Positions 25,003-32,030 of a DNA stretch of 64,000 nt are shown piece after piece (within the stretch, counting starts at the first letter, position 1; every line of letters begins with the position of its first letter). A model generated the notes under the pieces. The model saw nothing but the letters and a program-made list of their open reading frames with translations, did no database searches and had not been told where the DNA came from. Location of the stretch: contig NZ_JAPVBJ010000003.1 of the NCBI RefSeq assembly GCF_026967985.1, positions 309,101-373,100 on the forward strand, given 5' to 3'. This stretch comes from Modestobacter sp. VKM Ac-2984 (GTDB taxonomy: Bacteria > Actinomycetota > Actinomycetes > Mycobacteriales > Geodermatophilaceae). The translations under genes and the position numbers were made by a program.

Positions 25003-26813
25003 TGCTGGACCAGTACGCCACCACCCTGACCTTCATCGCGCTGGGCGCGATCTTCGCCTACTCCTTCTACGCCGTCCTGATCGCCGGGCAGCTCAGCCTC
25101 GGCCAGGCCGGCTTCGCCTCTCTGGCGGCGTTCTCCGGGGCCTCCCTGGCACCCAGCGGGGCCGACGTCGGCGAGGTCCCTGCGCTGCTGATCGCCGTGG
25201 TGATCGGCATGTCGGTCGGCGCGCTCGCCGCCGTCGTCCTCGGCCTGCCGACCATGCACCTGCGCGGGGTCTTCCTGGCCATCGCAACCCTCGGGTTCGC
25301 CGAGGCGGTGCGGGTGGTGCTGCTCAACCAGGAGTGGACCGGTGGCGCCCAGGGCCTCGGGGTACCCCGGGTCCTCACCGTCGGCATGGCGTGGATGGCG
25401 CTCGCACTGGTGGCCTACTGGTTCTGGCGGATGGGCCGTTCCCGGTACGGCCGCGCCCTGGAGGCCATCCGCGAGGACGAGCTGGCCGCCCGCTCCATGG
25501 GCATCGACGTGGGCCGCCACCGGCTCGCCGCCTTCGTCACGGCAGGGGCGGTCGCCGGGCTGTACGGCGTCCTCTACGCCTACTACGTCCGACTCATCGC
25601 CCCCGGCGACTTCGACTTCACGGCGGCCGTCGAAGGTCTGGTCACCGCGGTGGTCGGTGGTTCGACGATGTTCCTGGGGCCGCTGCTGGGCAGCGGGTTC
25701 CAGACGATCGTCCCGGAGGTCCAGCGGGCGGTCGGGGTGGAGGCCGGCTGGATCCGGCCGTTCCTCGCCGGCCTGCTGCTGCTGGTCGTCATCCTGTTCC
25801 TGCCCGGTGGTCTGGCGAGCCTCATCCCGCGCCGGACGCGCATGCCCTCCGGGGCCGACGACGACACCGCCGGCCTGGCCGGTCGTCGTCACCCGGCGGC
25901 CGGCGAACCGGTGGTCACCCTCGCCGGGCTGGGCAAGGAGTACGGCGGGGTGCACGCCGTCCGTGGCGTGGACCTGGAGATCCGGGCCGGTGAGGTGGTC
26001 GGCTTGATCGGCCCCAACGGGGCCGGCAAGACGACCCTGGTCAACATGATCAGCGGCCTGGTCCCACCCAGCACGGGCAGCGCGACGGTGCTCGGGACGG
26101 CGATCGGCAGCACGCCGGTGCACCGCATCGCGGCGGCGGGGGTGAGCCGCACGTTCCAGCACTCGAAGCTGTTCAACCGGCTGTCGGCGCTGGAGAACGT
26201 CCTGGTCGGCGCCCACCTCGTCAGCCGGCCGACCTTCCTGCGGCGGCTGCTCTGGCTGCCGTCGGCACGCCGGGACGAGCGGGCGGCGCTGCGGCAGGCG
26301 GCCCGCTGCCTGGAGCGGGTCGGGCTGACCTCGCTCGCCGCCACCCGCGCCGAGGCCCTGTCCTACGGCGACCAGCGCAGGCTCGAGATCGCCCGCGCGC
26401 TGGCGTCCGACCCGTCCCTGCTGATCCTGGACGAGCCGGCCGCCGGGATGAACCACGTCGAGGCGGCGCAGCTGTCGCAGCTGATCAGGTCTCTGGCGCA
26501 GGACGGGCTGACCATCCTGTTCATCGAGCACAACGTCGGCATGGTTCTGCAGACCTGCAGCCGGGTCGTCGTCCTCAACTTCGGCGAGGTCATCGCCAGC
26601 GGTGCGCCGGAGGCGATCGCTGCCGACCCCGCGGTCATCGAGGCCTATCTGGGCTCGGCGGACGACGACGTGGACGGCGGCCTGCTCGCCGAGGGGACCC
26701 GCGCGGACGCGACTCCTGCCGAGGATGCGCCACCGGATGCGGTCCTGAACCTGCGGCCCGGTGACGCCGGCAGCCTGGACACACCGGACACCAGCCCGAG
26801 GGAGGCGACATGA
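25002..26813 (+). CDS. Fused LivM permease - LivG ATPase
   Basis: One 603-residue chain carries both parts. Residues 1-285 are a LivM permease (AGQLSLGQAGFASLAAFSGA, the coupling loop AIREDELAARSMGIDVGRHR and VTAVVGGSTMFLGPLLGSG). After a short linker (near SGADDDTAGLAGRRH) residues 305-560 are a LivG ATPase: Walker A LIGPNGAGKTTLVN, the LivG-specific RTFQHSKLFNRLSALENVLV, signature ALSYGDQRRLEIARAL, and Walker B LLILDEPAAGMN. The C-terminal ~45 residues are acidic and disordered. In E. coli these are separate proteins; the fusion fixes 1:1 stoichiometry. The stop overlaps the livF start (ATGA). Confidence 0.93.
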   Translation: MLDQYATTLTFIALGAIFAYSFYAVLIAGQLSLGQAGFASLAAFSGASLAPSGADVGEVPALLIAVVIGMSVGALAAVVLGLPTMHLRGVFLAIATLGFAEAVRVVLLNQEWTGGAQGLGVPRVLTVGMAWMALALVAYWFWRMGRSRYGRALEAIREDELAARSMGIDVGRHRLAAFVTAGAVAGLYGVLYAYYVRLIAPGDFDFTAAVEGLVTAVVGGSTMFLGPLLGSGFQTIVPEVQRAVGVEAGWIRPFLAGLLLLVVILFLPGGLASLIPRRTRMPSGADDDTAGLAGRRHPAAGEPVVTLAGLGKEYGGVHAVRGVDLEIRAGEVVGLIGPNGAGKTTLVNMISGLVPPSTGSATVLGTAIGSTPVHRIAAAGVSRTFQHSKLFNRLSALENVLVGAHLVSRPTFLRRLLWLPSARRDERAALRQAARCLERVGLTSLAATRAEALSYGDQRRLEIARALASDPSLLILDEPAAGMNHVEAAQLSQLIRSLAQDGLTILFIEHNVGMVLQTCSRVVVLNFGEVIASGAPEAIAADPAVIEAYLGSADDDVDGGLLAEGTRADATPAEDAPPDAVLNLRPGDAGSLDTPDTSPREAT

Positions 26814-27532
26814 GCGACCCCATCCTCACCGTGGAGGACCTGCGGGTGACCTACGGACGGGTGGAGGCGGTCCGGGGCGTCTCGTTCCGGGCGCAGCAGG
26901 GCTCGCTGGTGACGCTGGTCGGGGCGAACGGGGCGGGCAAGTCCTCGGTCATCAACGCCGTTTCCGGCATGCTGCGGGCGGCCGGCGGGCGGATCACCTT
27001 CGAGGGCCAGGACATCACCCGGACGCCGGCGCACAAACTGGTGGGCCGCGGGTTGGTGCAGGTGCCGGAGGGGCGTCAGATCCTCGCCACGCTCACCGTC
27101 GAGGAGAACCTCCAGATGGGCGGCTGGCACTCGGGGACCGTCGGCGCGCGCTCCGTCGACGCCATGTACGACCGGTTCCCGGTGCTGGCCGACCGGCGGG
27201 CGCTGCCGGCCGGTGCCCTGTCCGGCGGCGAACAGCAGATGCTGGCCATCGCCCGCGCTCTGATCGCCGGGCCGAAGGTGATGCTCATGGACGAGCCGTC
27301 GATGGGGCTGGCGCCCAAGATCGTCGCCGAGGTGTTCCGGGTCATCGAGGAGATCCGTGCCTCGGGGACCACGGTCGTGCTCGTGGAACAGAACGCCCGC
27401 CGGGCGCTGCGCGCCGCCGACCACGGTTACGTGCTGCAGAGCGGGGAGGTCGTGCACTCCGGCCCGGCCGGTGAGCTGCTCGCCGACGAGCGCGTCGTGC
27501 AGGCGTACCTGGGGGTCGAGAGCGGCAGCTGA
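26810..27532 (+). CDS. Branched-chain amino-acid ABC ATPase LivF-type
   Basis: This 240-residue nucleotide-binding subunit has Walker A LVGANGAGKSSVINAVSG, the LivF-type segment GLVQVPEGRQILATLTVEEN, signature LSGGEQQMLAIARAL, Walker B VMLMDEPSMGLAP and switch His equivalent VLVEQNARRAL. It pairs with the LivG half of the fused upstream protein to energise uptake. Translation is coupled by the four-base overlap. It is the last gene of the operon; the ~100 bases that follow show no strong hairpin. Confidence 0.94.
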   Translation: MSDPILTVEDLRVTYGRVEAVRGVSFRAQQGSLVTLVGANGAGKSSVINAVSGMLRAAGGRITFEGQDITRTPAHKLVGRGLVQVPEGRQILATLTVEENLQMGGWHSGTVGARSVDAMYDRFPVLADRRALPAGALSGGEQQMLAIARALIAGPKVMLMDEPSMGLAPKIVAEVFRVIEEIRASGTTVVLVEQNARRALRAADHGYVLQSGEVVHSGPAGELLADERVVQAYLGVESGS

Positions 27533-27633
27533 CCTGCCGCCGGGATCGGCCGAGAACGTCCGATGATCCGAGGAATGCAGGCTGCCCCCGCTCGACGGCC
27601 GTCCCCACCCCGCCCGGACCACGAGGACCTCTC

Positions 27634-28530
27634 ATGACCAGCACGGCCCGCCCGCGCCGTCGCCCCCGGTGGCGCGAGCTGCGCCCGATGCTCCCGCCCG
27701 TCCCCACCCTGCCGACGACCACCACGAGGCTCGCGCAGGCCGCAGACATCGGCGATCTCCGGCTGCTCGCCCGCCGGCGCGCGCCCCGGATGGTCTTCGA
27801 CTACGTCGATGGCGCTGCTGAGAGCGAGCGCTCGCTCCGGGCGTCCGTCGAGGCGTTCGACCGGGTCACCTTCCGACCGCGTGTCCTCCGCGACGTCGGC
27901 ACCGTGTCCACCAGCACGGACGTGCTCGGGCGCAGCATCGCTCTCCCGCTCGTGCTGGGCCCGACGGGCTTCACCCGGATGATGCACCGCGAGGGCGAGT
28001 CGGCCGTCGCCCGCGCCGCTGCAGCGGCCGGGGTCCCCTACACGCTGTCGACGATGGGGACCACGTCCGCCACCGACGTCGCCGCAGCCGCCCCGGAGGG
28101 GTGGAACTGGTTCCAGCTCTACGTCGTCCGGGACCGCGGCCGCAGCCGGGACAGTCTCCAGCTGGCCCGGGATGCCGGCATGGACGTGCTCGTGCTGACC
28201 GTGGACGTGCCGGTCGCGGGCGCCCGGCTGCGCGACGTCCGGCACGGCATGACCATCCCCCCGTCGCTGCGGTGGCGCAGTGCCCTGCAGGCCGTGCGCC
28301 ATCCCGCGTGGTGGGCGGACTTCCTCACCAGCGAGCCCCTCGCCTTCGCCACCGTCGGCGGCGCTCCGGGCGATCTGGCCGGGATCATCAACACGATGTT
28401 CGACCCGGGCGTCACGCTCGCCGACATCGAGTGGATCCGGAGTGCCTGCACCGACCGGCCGCCGTACCCGGCCCCGAGGGCGACACGACCTCGACGAAGT
28501 CGCCGCCCGCCGCGAGGACGACGTTGGTGA
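27634..28530 (+). pseudogene. Truncated FMN-dependent alpha-hydroxy-acid (L-lactate) dehydrogenase
   Basis: The first ~270 residues are a clear LldD/glycolate-oxidase barrel: ARRRAPRMVFDYVDGAAESE, LPLVLGPTGFTRMMHREGES, YTLSTMGTTSATDVA and FQLYVVRDRGRS. Similarity stops abruptly at DIEWIRSA (about 28455), and the frame runs on for 25 unrelated Arg/Pro-rich residues. The lost third contains the FMN-binding and catalytic segments (normally KGV, SNHGGRQLD with the catalytic His, and GGIRRG), so no activity is possible. The break joins directly to the truncated VOC gene on the other strand. Confidence 0.8.
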
Positions 28531-28651
28531 GGCCGAACCGCCCGACGCCGGGGTCGTGGTGCGCCACGGAGGCGGCGAGGAGCGCCCTCAGCGCCTCCTC
28601 GACCGATGCGCGCTCGTGTGCAGCGAGCACGAGCTGGCGCAGGCGGGTCAC
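28412..28651 (-). pseudogene. VOC/glyoxalase-like protein, N-terminal fragment
   Basis: From GTG 28651 the minus strand reads VTRLRQLVLAAHERASVEEA, LRALLAASVAHHDPGVGRFG, LTNVVLAAGGDFVEVVSP and GPGTAAGR. This is the first ~65 residues of a glyoxalase-like VOC protein that in relatives continues with a GGDGGYM-type segment. The similarity ends near 28458, exactly where the facing lldD gene loses its own. The remaining 15 codons to the stop at 28412 are read from lldD antisense. One deletion therefore fused two convergent genes. Confidence 0.6.
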
Positions 28652-28822
28652 GCGCCCCAGTCCAGCACGCAAGGGTCCGAGCGACAACGCCTGACGCCGG
28701 AGCTCCCTGGGAGACCGGGACACCGGAGCCCTCCAGCGCCCTCGCCATTGCCCAGGACGCACCTCCGCGGCGCGGGACCGTTGTCGGCTTCGCCGCACCG
28801 GTCGACGTCAGTGCCGTGTCTT

Positions 28823-28858
28823 CGGTGTCCGAGAGGCGCCACGCTACGTACGCACACG
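28823..28858 (+). repeat. tRNA-Leu-3'-like dispersed repeat, copy 4
   Basis: Begins CGGTGTCCGAGAGGCGCCAC and ends CGTACGCACACG. It is the most diverged copy in the middle block but keeps both conserved ends. It lies 30 bases beyond the stop of the intact RelE-type toxin gene, the same relative position as copy 3 beside the toxin fragment. Confidence 0.7.
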
Positions 28859-28888
28859 GCCATCGACCCTCGCCGCTGATGGCGGTTG

Positions 28889-29164
28889 TCAGCCGTAGGC
28901 GTCGGCGCGGTGCGAGATGCGGACGACCCGTACCAGGACTTGGTCATCGTGGATCGAGTAGACCACCCGGTACTGGCCCCTGCGGGCGGACCAGTAGCCC
29001 TCCAGATCGAACCGCAAGGGCCTGCCGACTCGATGAGGATCGGCGGCGAGCGGCCCGAACAAGAAGTCGACGACAGCGACGGCGACCGCTTCAGGGAGGT
29101 CCCGTTCGATGGCGCGCTTGGCCGCCGCAGACAGGACGACGGTGAAGGTCTGCTGGTGGCTCAC
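28889..29164 (-). CDS. RelE/YoeB-family toxin of a type II toxin-antitoxin module
   Basis: This 91-residue protein shows the RelE-fold pattern: FTVVLSAAAKRAIERDLPEA (helices 1-2), DPHRVGRPLRFDLEGYWSAR, RRGQYRVVYSIHDDQVLVRV and ISHRADAY at the C-terminus, with the R-x-Y-R and H-R residues used in mRNA cleavage. Family members cut mRNA on the ribosome. The start overlaps the antitoxin stop by four bases (ATGA), so it is made only when the antitoxin is translated. A truncated paralogue lies at 22484. Confidence 0.9.
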   Translation of the reverse strand: MSHQQTFTVVLSAAAKRAIERDLPEAVAVAVVDFLFGPLAADPHRVGRPLRFDLEGYWSARRGQYRVVYSIHDDQVLVRVVRISHRADAYG

Positions 29165-29436
29165 CGCCGGCGTGCCGCCAGTGCGGCACGTACGTCGGCT
29201 TCGTCGTATACCTCGCCGTCGTCCATCTGGGACTCGGCCTTCCGGATCTCGACCGTGGCCTTGGGGTCGGAGAGGATCTCGAGGGTCTCGACCAGCGATT
29301 CGTAGTCCTCGACGGCGAGGATCACGGCGACCGGGCTGCCGTTCTTGGTTACGGTCACGCGTTCATGCGTCCCGGCGACCTCGTCGATGATGTGGCTGAA
29401 GTGTGCCTTCACGGAAGCCAGCGACTGGGTCGACAT
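29161..29436 (-). CDS. Phd/YefM-family antitoxin
   Basis: This 91-residue protein begins MSTQSLASVKAHFSHIIDEV and continues ERVTVTKNGSPVAVILAVED, the DNA-binding N-terminal domain of Phd/YefM antitoxins. The C-terminal EIRKAESQMDDGEVYDEADV segment binds and neutralises the toxin. ATG 29436 is preferred although an upstream ATG at 29454 exists: the promoter's -10 would overlap the latter, and transcription is predicted to begin only a few bases before 29436, giving a near-leaderless mRNA. It is probably autorepressed through the dyad that overlaps the start. Confidence 0.9.
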   Translation of the reverse strand: MSTQSLASVKAHFSHIIDEVAGTHERVTVTKNGSPVAVILAVEDYESLVETLEILSDPKATVEIRKAESQMDDGEVYDEADVRAALAARRR

Positions 29437-29472
29437 GACCAGGATTATGGTCATGTAGCTACGTAGGGTCAA
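29434..29472 (-). promoter_or_regulatory. Toxin-antitoxin promoter with overlapping operator dyad
   Basis: On the minus strand TTGACC (29467-29472) and CATAAT (29444-29449) are separated by exactly 17 bases, a strong sigma70-type promoter unusual in this GC-rich DNA. The inverted repeat CATGACC / GGTCATG (29449-29455 and 29434-29440, eight-base centre) straddles the -10 and includes the antitoxin start codon. This is the layout expected for autorepression by a YefM-type antitoxin. Confidence 0.65.
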
Positions 29473-29527
29473 GGAGGGCCGCGCGGAAGGCGCTCGGACG
29501 TCGTAGCTCGGACGTCGTAGGCATGCA

Positions 29528-29578
29528 TTGAACGGCAGGGGCCCGGAACCTGAGTGGTTCCGGGCCCCTGCCGTTCAA
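29528..29578. terminator. Perfect 23-bp inverted repeat, probable bidirectional terminator
   Basis: The arms at 29528-29550 and 29556-29578 are perfectly complementary over 23 bases (TTGAACGGCAGGGGCCCGGA... on the left) around a five-base TGAGT loop. It lies upstream of the antitoxin promoter and downstream of the hydrolase gene. It would end transcription arriving from the left-pointing hydrolase neighbourhood only if that were read through. Its precision suggests recent origin or strong selection. Confidence 0.6.
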
Positions 29579-29598
29579 CGGACTCGGTGTGCATTGAG

Positions 29599-29634
29599 CG
29601 GTGTCCGAGGGGGGACATGCCACATACGCACACG
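29599..29634 (+). repeat. tRNA-Leu-3'-like dispersed repeat, copy 5
   Basis: Begins CGGTGTCCGAGGGGGGACAT and ends ATACGCACACG. Its first 18 bases are identical to 31858-31875, the complement of the tRNA-Leu 3' end plus the three bases beyond it. It is the copy closest to the tRNA gene (2.2 kb away). The ~200 bases between it and the hydrolase gene contain no recognisable gene. Confidence 0.75.
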
Positions 29635-29842
29635 CGTGTCCCTGAGGAAATGACCCGTATGGCCGGGCCGCGGTACGTCGAGCCGAGCGACGCCCGCACA
29701 CCCGGCATGTTCGCGGGCGGGGCATGTGTGACACGCCTGCCCGTGCGCCGTCCTGACCCTGAGACCGCTCGACGAGGCTGACCCCGTTGCGCTGGCCGGA
29801 CCGGTGCTGGCATCTGCAGGTCATGCGGTGGTCCGGAGGTGG

Positions 29843-30862
29843 TCATGCGGCCTCGTAGGCACGCGCAAGAGTGCGGAACGCGGCCTTCGGCTCCCAGTCG
29901 AGCGGGCCTCCAGGGGAGCCGGGCAACACCTTGACGATTCCGTAACCGGACATGTCGAGGTCCGCGCGGGGATCGGCGGAGTGTGGCTTGTACGGCTCAG
30001 CGAACTCGAAGACGAATGTGCCGGCGACGCCTGCAGCGCGGTAGACGTCGAGCAGTGAGTGCAGGTAGTCGGCCTGCTCCTGTTCATCGCGGACGTACCC
30101 GGGTGCCAGGGACGGTCCCTCCGGCCCGTACCGCACGATGGTGTGACCGGCGGGGCCCAGTGCCGCCGCGCCGCGGAAGGTGGCGCAACCGAACTCGGTG
30201 ATCACCACTGGTCTGCCGTGCTGCACGTGCTTGCGAAGTCGCCCCGCATAGCCGAGCCGGTTCCATCGGAGGCGGTAGTAGTTCAAGCCGACCAGATCGA
30301 AAGGTCGCCAGTCCACCTGCTCCCAGAGGCCGGCAGCGTAGGTCACAGGTCCGTGGAACTCCGCACGTGCGACCTCGACGGCTTGTGCAAGCAGTCGGTT
30401 CAACCGCCGGCTGTACAGGGGGAGCGCCGGCCAGGACCACGGGCGCCCGAGATGGGCGGCTCGTTCGGCGTAGCTCCTGCCGGGGATGACGCCATCGGAG
30501 AAGACGCTCCACTCGCAACCGACGTTCAGCACGACTGCGCCGTGTTCCAGTCGCAACTGCTCCACCGCGCGGGCGGCGTCGAGCAGGTGGGCGAGGACTT
30601 CGTGCTGCGGCCTGTCGATCAGCCGCGGCTGGACCCACACATCGAGCCCGACGCGACGCGCGATGCCCGCTGCTTCGGCGAGCCGGCCCGTGTCGGTGCC
30701 GAAGAGGTTGACCGTCGTGCAGTGCAGCTCGTCGCGGATGGCGAGCAGGTCTCGGGTCACGTCGTCCCGATGCCAGGAGATCCGGGAGGGCACGGAGGCG
30801 TAGTCCGTTCCGACGTCGTAGTTGATCCCGCGCAGGGCAGGCGCGGGCGGCAGGGACGTCAC
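29843..30862 (-). CDS. TIM-barrel glycoside-hydrolase-like protein
   Basis: This 339-residue protein begins LRGINYDVGTDYASVPSRIS. It carries clan-A hydrolase features: LHCTTVNLFGTDTGRLAEAA, the acid/base-type Glu in VVLNVGCEWSVFSDG, DLVGLNYYRLRWNRLGYAG and the nucleophile-type Glu in GRPVVITEFGCATFRG. No signal peptide is present, so it acts in the cytoplasm. From memory, similar proteins are sometimes labelled abortive infection protein, which nothing here supports. It is coupled to the upstream TetR gene by a four-base overlap, so the regulator probably controls it. Confidence 0.7.
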   Translation of the reverse strand: MTSLPPAPALRGINYDVGTDYASVPSRISWHRDDVTRDLLAIRDELHCTTVNLFGTDTGRLAEAAGIARRVGLDVWVQPRLIDRPQHEVLAHLLDAARAVEQLRLEHGAVVLNVGCEWSVFSDGVIPGRSYAERAAHLGRPWSWPALPLYSRRLNRLLAQAVEVARAEFHGPVTYAAGLWEQVDWRPFDLVGLNYYRLRWNRLGYAGRLRKHVQHGRPVVITEFGCATFRGAAALGPAGHTIVRYGPEGPSLAPGYVRDEQEQADYLHSLLDVYRAAGVAGTFVFEFAEPYKPHSADPRADLDMSGYGIVKVLPGSPGGPLDWEPKAAFRTLARAYEAA

Positions 30863-31488
30863 GGCATCTCCGTCATGAGCGGTCGGACGGCCGCCTCGAA
30901 GATGCGGGCCAGCTCGTCGGCGTAGGCCTGCAGGTCGATCTCAGGATCCGTCGCCCACTGCTCGAGCGCGCCGGTGATCGCTCTGTCCACGGTGACGGCC
31001 AGGGGGAGCGGGTCGAAAGACGTCAGCTCCCCGCGCTCCTGACCCGCACGAAGGAGGTCGACCAGCACGCGCACGACGGACGCCTCGGCACCAGGTGGGT
31101 AGTGCAGGGACCCGTCGGCGCAACGGTGGTTGACGACGATGCTGCCGATCGCCAGGAGTTGCTGCCGGTGCGAGCCGTAGTACTGGATCTCAGCGTGCAC
31201 GAAGGTCGCGAGCTTCTCCGTCATCGTCCCGGCTCCTGCCAGGCGAGGCTGCACCGCGGCCCAGCTCGAGGCGTACACGTGGTCGACGACGAGCTCGATG
31301 AGCCGGTCCTTACTGGTGAAGTGGTAGGCGATGACCCCCTTACTGACCCCGGCGCGCTGCGCGATTCGGGCCAGTGACGCCTGGCCGTAACCGAGCTCGG
31401 CGATCGTCTCGATGGTGGCCTGGAGCAGTTGCCGTCGCCGGGCCTCTTCGATGAAGGTCTGTTCCACGCCCGACCGGTCTGACCGCAT
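30859..31488 (-). CDS. TetR-family transcriptional regulator
   Basis: This 209-residue repressor has the N-terminal helix-turn-helix IETIAELGYGQASLARIAQR followed by AGVSKGVIAYHFTSKDRLIE. The ligand-binding C-terminal helical domain (VHAEIQYYGSHRQQLLAIGS) suggests a hydrophobic small molecule. Its stop overlaps the hydrolase start, forming a two-gene operon. Directly repeated TGGTCA hexamers lie over and upstream of its start codon and may be the operator. Confidence 0.9.
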   Translation of the reverse strand: MRSDRSGVEQTFIEEARRRQLLQATIETIAELGYGQASLARIAQRAGVSKGVIAYHFTSKDRLIELVVDHVYASSWAAVQPRLAGAGTMTEKLATFVHAEIQYYGSHRQQLLAIGSIVVNHRCADGSLHYPPGAEASVVRVLVDLLRAGQERGELTSFDPLPLAVTVDRAITGALEQWATDPEIDLQAYADELARIFEAAVRPLMTEMP

Positions 31489-31513
31489 GGTCAGAAATTA
31501 GCACGAGTGGTCA
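31488..31513 (-). promoter_or_regulatory. Candidate TetR operator: TGGTCA repeated 20 bases apart
   Basis: TGGTCA occurs at 31488-31493 and 31508-31513, exactly two helical turns apart, just before and overlapping the regulator start codon. On the coding strand the distal copy reads TTGACC and could also be a -35 element. The regular spacing is suggestive but only two copies are present. Confidence 0.35.
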
Positions 31514-31820
31514 ATCCTGCTCCGGCGGCGATGAATCGTGCGGTTCTTCACCGGCAAGCAGGTGTGCACCTACCTGTACCTGTGGACGCCGAATCTGACC
31601 GGTGCAAGGCCATGGGTGATGCGACGCGACGATCGTGCGCGAGCTGATCGAGCTGATCGAGCTGATCGAGCGGGACGGTCGGACACCCTTCGAGATCTGC
31701 GGCCGATCGACCAGGGAGCACGGCCTGGCCTCGTGGCGCCAGGTCAGCTCCCAGTGCCTTGCGGTACCCGGACGACGTCCTACAGGCATGGAGCCGACGT
31801 GCCTACGTCAGAAACAAGGG
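31514..31820 (+). other. Intergenic region with a 9-base triple tandem repeat
   Basis: Between the TetR gene and the tRNA terminator no gene is supported. GAGCTGATC is repeated three times in tandem from 31641. In one frame it encodes RELIELIELIERDGRTPFEI, which looks coding-like for about 35 residues but has no recognisable start, family or end. It may be the remnant of a degraded gene. Confidence 0.4.
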
Positions 31821-31851
31821 AACCCCCACCGGCCTGAAGACCGTGGGGGTT
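31821..31851 (-). terminator. tRNA-Leu terminator hairpin
   Basis: AACCCCCAC pairs with GTGGGGGTT, with two further pairs after a bulge, around a loop of about eight bases. It starts nine bases after the tRNA 3' end on the minus strand. Part of this hairpin is also found beside repeat copy 3. Confidence 0.65.
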
Positions 31852-31859
31852 CAACTCGG

Positions 31860-31944
31860 TGTCCGAGGGGGGACTTGAACCCCCACGCCCGATAAAGGGC
31901 ACTAGCACCTCAAGCTAGCGCGTCTGCCATTCCGCCACCCGGAC
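31860..31944 (-). tRNA. tRNA-Leu (anticodon GAG)
   Basis: The 85-base gene folds as a class II tRNA. The acceptor stem GTCCGGG (31944 downward) pairs with CCTCGGAC at the 3' end (one G-T pair) with discriminator A. The anticodon stem CTAGC/GCTAG encloses loop TTGAGGT, giving anticodon GAG. A variable arm TGCCCTTTATCGGGCG and T-arm GGGGG-TTCAAGT-CCCCC follow. CCA is not encoded. Its 3' end faces the accessory region on the left and matches the 5' block of the dispersed repeat. Confidence 0.95.
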
Positions 31945-32030
31945 AAGGTGGGCACTCCGCGGAGCGCCTCGATGAGCATAACCGAGGCCACCGCCGGTCC
32001 GGGACAGGGGCCGGTGGCACCATCGACCGC

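Noticed and set aside
29843-30862. Hydrolase-like gene as a phage-defence (abortive infection) gene
   Set aside because: The sequence shows a glycoside-hydrolase-type TIM barrel with two Glu motifs and no feature of known Abi systems; the only support would be database naming.
31538-31837. Small coding frame RELIELIELIERDGRTPFEI near the tRNA gene
   Set aside because: The coding look comes from a 9-base tandem repeat; no ribosome site, family or conserved end supports a gene.
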